DNA of 64,000 nucleotides, taken from NCBI RefSeq assembly GCF_038595055.1, contig NZ_CP152002.1, positions 5,252,501 through 5,316,500 of the forward strand. The letters run 5' to 3'. Shown one piece after another: positions 59,846-64,000 of this stretch (the first letter of the stretch is position 1; each line of letters opens with the position of its first letter). The translations under genes were made by a program, and so were the position numbers. The notes beneath the pieces are model-generated. The model was not told the DNA's origin. It did not search any database and saw nothing but the letters and a program-made list of their open reading frames with translations. Source of the DNA: Paenibacillus sp. FSL R7-0345. Lineage in GTDB: Bacteria > Bacillota > Bacilli > Paenibacillales > Paenibacillaceae.

Positions 59846-62800
59846 TCACATTTTTTCCAAAAGAATGTGCGATCCCCCGCCGCCCTGCTCGGCAGGAACG
59901 ACAATCAGCTTGCGCGGCAGCCTGGCCCGGAGCTCGGGAACATGGCTGATAATACCGACGGACAGCTGGTCATTGTGCAGCTTTTCCAATGAAGTGATTA
60001 CGGTATCCAGCAATTCTGTATCCAGAGTACCGAACCCTTCATCAAGGAAAAAGAACTGCAGCGGATACTGGCCGCGCAGCTGGATCTGTGCTGACAGGGC
60101 GAGCGCCAGAGACAAGGAGGTCAGGAACGTTTCACCGCCGGACAAGGTAGAAACGGGGCGGCGGACGCCGCCGTTGCCGTCATCGCGGATCACAAAGCCG
60201 CCGCCGGAGTCGACCTCAAGCGCATAACGCTGCTTGGACAGAAACCGCAGCCGCTGCGACGCGGCCTGGCAGACCTGCATCAGCTGCTCTTCGGCGATAT
60301 ACTCGACGAAGGCATTGCCGCGCAGCACAGTCTGCAGCTTGGACAGCTGGTCCTGAAGTACGGCATGACCGGCCCGCTGCTCCTCCAGCTCCATCCAGCG
60401 GACATGACGCTGCTGGAGATCCTCCAGATCGCGCTCTGCACGGGCCCGGCTCCGGAGCGATTCCTCGTCGTCCTCCTTGCATCGCTTGAGCCCGGCCTGG
60501 CTTGCCTGCCAATCCTCGTCACTGAGTACTTCCCCCTGCAGCTTATCAGCGATGCTCCGCAGCTGCAGGTTCATTTCAGCCTCCTCCTCACGGTGACTCC
60601 GCACACGGAGAACTGCTGCTGTCCGTTCTTCCGGCGGCAGCGCTGCAGCTTCAATTTCGGCCGCCGAAGCAAACGGCGAAGACTCCAGGCTCTCTTCCCA
60701 GCGCGCAGCAGCATCGCTGTAATGCTCGCGCGCAGATTCAGCAGCCTGACGGGCAATCGCTGCTTCCTTCAGCTCATGCTGTGCCTTATCGGCGGCCTGG
60801 CGGTGATTTAGCCTGCTGCTCTCAAGCGCAGACTGCAGACTCCGCAGCTGCCGCTCGCATTCAGCAAGCAGCTCAGCGGCAGCCCGTCCGCCGGTCCACT
60901 GCTGCAGGCGCTGCGATTTCTCGCGCTCCAGCGCTTCCTTACCTTCCAGCTGGGCATGCAGCTGGGCCAGCTCCTTGTCCAGACCGGTAATTTCCTCCTG
61001 CAGTGCCTGGACAGAAGCAGTTTTGTCCTCCAGGAATTTTACGCTGATCTCCAGCCGTCCCCTGATCTCCTCCGCCTGCTCGTCCTTCAGCTGAATGGCA
61101 CGGTAGGCAGACTCCGCCTCATGTACCGCCAGCTCCGGGAACCGTCTTGTCCATTCCCCGCGCAGGCCCGCTAACTGGCCTGCAAGCTCCTCGGCTTTGG
61201 CGGCCAGCCCCTGCAGCCAGGCTGTCTCTGCTTCGACGGCAGCCGCCTCCTTATGGCACAGCTGCTGCTGCTCCTGCATGGACTGCTGCCAACGAGCCGC
61301 AGTGCTGCGCAGCGCTGCAGAACGGGATTTACCTGAGGCCATTCTGGCATCCAGCTCTGCAAGCAGGCCGGCATCAGGCACGTCCGTCTGCGTCTGCCCG
61401 GCCAGAGCAACAGCAGCAACGGCCTGCTCCAGACCCGCAGCAGCCGTGTTGTCCGTCACGCCGGCGCCGTATGCCTGCTCGAGCCACGCTCCATCCTGTT
61501 CCAGCAGGCTGCGGAACAGGTGGCGTGTATCGAGCGCCTGTCTGGCCAGCTGGCGCACCTGCTGGAGCCGGCCGGCCGGTTCCTCCTCCGCGCCGCCGTC
61601 CAGGACGGACGCAGGCGCGGGGTGATGCTCGCTGCCGCAGACCGGGCACGGCAGCCCGTCACGGAGTTCGCCGGCGAGCGCCAGCGAGAGCCGGTGAACC
61701 TCCCGCTCTTTGAGCGCGGTCTCCAGCGCGCTGCCGTGCTGCTCCAGGCGCACGGCAGCTTCCCCTGCGGCGGCTTCCGCAGCCCGCAGGTCCTCCAGGT
61801 GCAGCGCGGCCGAGGCGACCAGCCCGCTGCGCTGCGCAGCCAGCTCCTGCCGCCGGCCCTCGGCTGCGGCAAGGCGCGCCTCCGCCGCGGCGAGCACCGC
61901 CGCGCGGCCCTGGCGCTCGCGCTCAGCCGAGTCCCGCTGGGTCTCGGCCGAGCGCAGCCCCTGCAGTCTCTGCATCGCATCCTGCAGAGACTGCCGTTCC
62001 TGGGAGCGGACTGCCAGCTGCAGCAGGCTCTGCTGCAGCTCCTGCTGCTTCTTTTGGCCACGGGCCAAAAGCTCCCGCTCCCGGGCCATCTTCTCCTGCG
62101 CTGCGCCCAGCGCGCCGGAGAGCGTCCCGCTGCGCTCCAGCACAGCGGCGCGCTCCTGCCGCAGCCCGGAGAGCTCGGCTTCGAGCTCCAGCGCGCGGCG
62201 GTAGGTGTCTGCGCCTTCGCGCAGCGCAGGCTCCTCCGCCAGCAACGCAGCCTGCGCCGCAGCCTCAGCTGCGGCAAGCCCAGCCGCTTCCCGCTCAGCG
62301 GAAGCGGCCGTCACCTCGTGGCCCTCCGCGCGGGCCAGCCGGCTCTTCCAGGCGGCTTCTGCGCTGCGCCAGGCGGTCAGCACAGGCAGCCGCTGCTCGG
62401 CTTCGTCAGCCTGGCCGAGCTTCTGCTCCAGAAGGAGGATACCCTCCTCCTGGGCAAGCAGCTCCTGCCGCTTGGCCTCGCGGCGGGTACGCTCCTCCTG
62501 CAGCTCGCGGATCTTCGCGAAGCGGTCGGAGCGCTGCTGAGCTTCCTCCAGCAGCTTACGACACTCCTCCGCGCGAAGGACCGCTTCCTGCAGCCGGACT
62601 TCTGCCGCTTCAACATCCGCTTTGCCGGCGCTGCCAAGCCCTTGCTGCTCAGCCTCCAGCGCGCGCAGCGCAGCCTCGTTGTCCTTGACCCTGCGGCTGA
62701 GCTTCAGCGCCAGCTGGTCCCCGTACTGCTCCAGGTGGAACAGCCGCTGGAGCATCTGTCTGCGGTCGACACCCCGCAGCGACAGGAACTCGGCGAATTT

Positions 62801-63262
62801 GCCCTGCGGCAGCACAACCGCCCGGGTAAAGTCGTCCATCTTAAGCCCGATATGCTCCTCCACGCAGCGGGTAACATCGGCCAGCTTATCGGCCAGGACA
62901 TGATCACCGTCCTCCGTAAGCTCAATAAAGCGGCTGATCGTGTTGCTGACCGACTGCTCGCCGGTACGTTTGAACTTCCGTTCCACCCTGAATCGGCGGG
63001 GTCCTGCCGAGGAAACAAGCTCAAAGGTGAAAGCGACGCTAAGCTGATCTTCGGAATGGTTCATGATGCCCTGCGTACCGTTCACTGCACGCTCCACCTT
63101 GCCGTACATCGCCAGCGTTATGGCATCCAGCAGGCTGGATTTGCCGCTGCCCGTCGGACCAAAAATCCCGAACAGCCCCGTCTCGGTCAGACTGGTAAAA
63201 TCAATCTCCTGCTGCTCCCTATAGCTCTGCAGCCCGGACAGTTTTAATAGAATCGGCTTCAC
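59846..63262 (-). CDS. sbcC: Exonuclease subunit SbcC (Rad50-like)
   Basis: ATPase subunit of the SbcCD nuclease that cuts DNA hairpins and ends. About 1138 residues starting at GTG 63260-63262 with GGGAGGTGG upstream. Walker A GPTGSGKS at residues 35-42, two long Ala/Glu/Gln/Arg-rich coiled-coil arms, zinc hook CPVC at residues 539-542, ABC signature LSGGETFLTSLSLALALS near the C-terminus and Walker B FFFLDEGFGTLD. The coiled-coil arms are very GC- and Ala/Leu/Arg-rich, which makes many spurious open frames. One base separates it from sbcD. Confidence 0.97.
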   Translation of the reverse strand: MKPILLKLSGLQSYREQQEIDFTSLTETGLFGIFGPTGSGKSSLLDAITLAMYGKVERAVNGTQGIMNHSEDQLSVAFTFELVSSAGPRRFRVERKFKRTGEQSVSNTISRFIELTEDGDHVLADKLADVTRCVEEHIGLKMDDFTRAVVLPQGKFAEFLSLRGVDRRQMLQRLFHLEQYGDQLALKLSRRVKDNEAALRALEAEQQGLGSAGKADVEAAEVRLQEAVLRAEECRKLLEEAQQRSDRFAKIRELQEERTRREAKRQELLAQEEGILLLEQKLGQADEAEQRLPVLTAWRSAEAAWKSRLARAEGHEVTAASAEREAAGLAAAEAAAQAALLAEEPALREGADTYRRALELEAELSGLRQERAAVLERSGTLSGALGAAQEKMARERELLARGQKKQQELQQSLLQLAVRSQERQSLQDAMQRLQGLRSAETQRDSAERERQGRAAVLAAAEARLAAAEGRRQELAAQRSGLVASAALHLEDLRAAEAAAGEAAVRLEQHGSALETALKEREVHRLSLALAGELRDGLPCPVCGSEHHPAPASVLDGGAEEEPAGRLQQVRQLARQALDTRHLFRSLLEQDGAWLEQAYGAGVTDNTAAAGLEQAVAAVALAGQTQTDVPDAGLLAELDARMASGKSRSAALRSTAARWQQSMQEQQQLCHKEAAAVEAETAWLQGLAAKAEELAGQLAGLRGEWTRRFPELAVHEAESAYRAIQLKDEQAEEIRGRLEISVKFLEDKTASVQALQEEITGLDKELAQLHAQLEGKEALEREKSQRLQQWTGGRAAAELLAECERQLRSLQSALESSRLNHRQAADKAQHELKEAAIARQAAESAREHYSDAAARWEESLESSPFASAAEIEAAALPPEERTAAVLRVRSHREEEAEMNLQLRSIADKLQGEVLSDEDWQASQAGLKRCKEDDEESLRSRARAERDLEDLQQRHVRWMELEEQRAGHAVLQDQLSKLQTVLRGNAFVEYIAEEQLMQVCQAASQRLRFLSKQRYALEVDSGGGFVIRDDGNGGVRRPVSTLSGGETFLTSLSLALALSAQIQLRGQYPLQFFFLDEGFGTLDTELLDTVITSLEKLHNDQLSVGIISHVPELRARLPRKLIVVPAEQGGGGSHILLEKM

Positions 63263-63263
63263 G

Positions 63264-64000
63264 TCAGCCCACCTCCCCTTCCTCCGGCTGGCGCCGGTCC
63301 TCATCTTCCGTCAGCTCCAGGAACAGCCGGATCAGTTCATCCTCCGGTTCCGCCCCGCCGGTCTGCCGCTGATAAAACTTGCGGAACAGCTCCTGGACCG
63401 GCATGCGCGAACGGGCAGTCTGTTCAAGTTCAAGCTCCATCTGCGGATATACCGGACGGATATGAATAATTCCTTCCCGTGCCTTGCGCAGACGCTGAAT
63501 ATCATTCAGCGACATCGCTTCCGTCAGCCGCAGCTCCAGATCGATAAAAGCATTAGCATCACGCCCCTCGTCGAGCCAGCTGTATACCTCCTGCAGCCCT
63601 CCGGCAGATTTCCAGTTAACCAGCGGACAGCCGCAGCTGAGGTAAATCTCCTCAAACACCGGCTCGCCTCCGGGGGCAACATCCACCATCGTTACCGACT
63701 TGGCCTGACCCGCTTCAGAAAAGCTGTAGGCCAGCGGCGATCCGCTGTAACGGATCATCCCGTCGCCTTTAACACGCTGGGCGCGGTGCAGGTGCCCGAG
63801 CGCTGTATACTGTGCGCCGCAGGACAAGGCAGACGGATCTACCGTATAAGCGCCGCCAACCTGAATCGGACGCTCCGAATCACTCTCCACACCGCCCAGC
63901 ACATAGATGTGGCTCATGGCCAGATTTACCGTCTGCGGCGTAAACTCCCGGCCCAGCAGCTTCATCAGCCTGCCTACTCTGGCGCTGTATGCGAGCCGCA
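63264..64000 (-). CDS. sbcD: Exonuclease subunit SbcD (Mre11-like), 5' end outside window
   Basis: Nuclease subunit of SbcCD. Only the C-terminal 244 residues are in the window; the frame stays open to base 64000. Seen: LAMSHIYVLGGVESDSERPIQVGGAYTVD-type text (SHIYVLGGVESDSERP), ALGHLHRAQRV with the metal-binding GHLH, and YSGSPLAYSFSEAGQAKSV. The metal-site N-terminal part (phosphoesterase motifs) is missing because of the window edge. Coupled to sbcC. Confidence 0.95.
   Translation of the reverse strand, partial: RLAYSARVGRLMKLLGREFTPQTVNLAMSHIYVLGGVESDSERPIQVGGAYTVDPSALSCGAQYTALGHLHRAQRVKGDGMIRYSGSPLAYSFSEAGQAKSVTMVDVAPGGEPVFEEIYLSCGCPLVNWKSAGGLQEVYSWLDEGRDANAFIDLELRLTEAMSLNDIQRLRKAREGIIHIRPVYPQMELELEQTARSRMPVQELFRKFYQRQTGGAEPEDELIRLFLELTEDEDRRQPEEGEVG

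Noticed and set aside
61520..63247. 575-codon plus-strand frame opposite sbcC
   Set aside because: Shadow caused by the GC-rich, Leu/Arg/Ala-rich coiled-coil region of sbcC.

Overview
The window is chromosomal core sequence of an endospore-forming Firmicute. Gene content and gene order resemble Bacillales, and the mixed-GC coding style, family-level details and class-A-looking RNase P RNA make Paenibacillus or a close relative the best guess. This is inferred from synteny with Bacillus subtilis and not from a database search. Almost everything is encoded on the minus strand. I see no rRNA or tRNA gene, no CRISPR array, no transposase, no integrase and no prophage.

Reading the minus strand from high to low coordinates: 64.0-59.8 kb holds sbcD (cut by the window edge) and sbcC. 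59.8-58.7 kb is a 1.1 kb non-coding stretch. 58.7-45.7 kb is the classic sporulation/translation neighbourhood: HIT protein, rpsU-yqeY, nfeD-floA-unknown, yqfC-yqfD-phoH-pgpH-ybeY-dgkA, cdd, then a repeat-rich 950 bp gap, then era-yqzL-recO. 44.9-34.4 kb holds T-box-glyQ-glyS, yqxD-dnaG-rpoD, a membrane protein, trmK-nif3 and rnpB. 34.4-26.5 kb is more mixed: a 51-bp tandem repeat array, a divergent MocR regulator/aminotransferase pair, a plus-strand subtilase, ypuI, DUF1540, DUF4190 and a lytic transglycosylase. 26.4-16.1 kb holds nifZ-thiI, terC-like, a membrane protein, typA, ylaH, an LCP protein, ylaL, ylaJ and ylaK. 15.7-10.4 kb holds an orphan solute-binding protein, a coiled-coil secreted protein, a DUF2626 protein, a GerR/RsfA regulator, panE and a DUF3397 protein. 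10.3-5.2 kb is an oligopeptide (Opp) transporter operon whose oppD is reduced to a broken remnant. 5.1-0 kb holds bshC-ahcY and the start of the division/cell-wall cluster mraZ-rsmH-ftsL.

Functionally the genes form ordinary housekeeping modules: replication priming and the primary sigma factor, glycyl-tRNA charging under T-box control, ribosome and tRNA maturation (rnpB, ybeY, era, trmK, thiI/nifZ, rsmH), membrane domain organisation under a probable sigma-W promoter (nfeD-floA), sporulation proteins under a probable sigma-E promoter (yqfC-yqfD), and cell-division gene control through MraZ boxes.

I did not find a clear new enzymatic or defence system. The observations most worth a second look are non-coding or degenerate: (1) a REP-like doublet of two 21-nt palindromes exactly 51 bp apart, found three times at two loci; (2) a 51-bp tandem array made of two alternating palindromes that also keeps a reading frame open; (3) a 94-bp tandem array between era and cdd; (4) an oppD pseudogene that leaves OppF without its partner; (5) a class-A-like RNase P RNA; (6) a three-way-junction terminator/RNA after sbcC; (7) a sigma-W promoter driving an operon with an unrecognised third gene.
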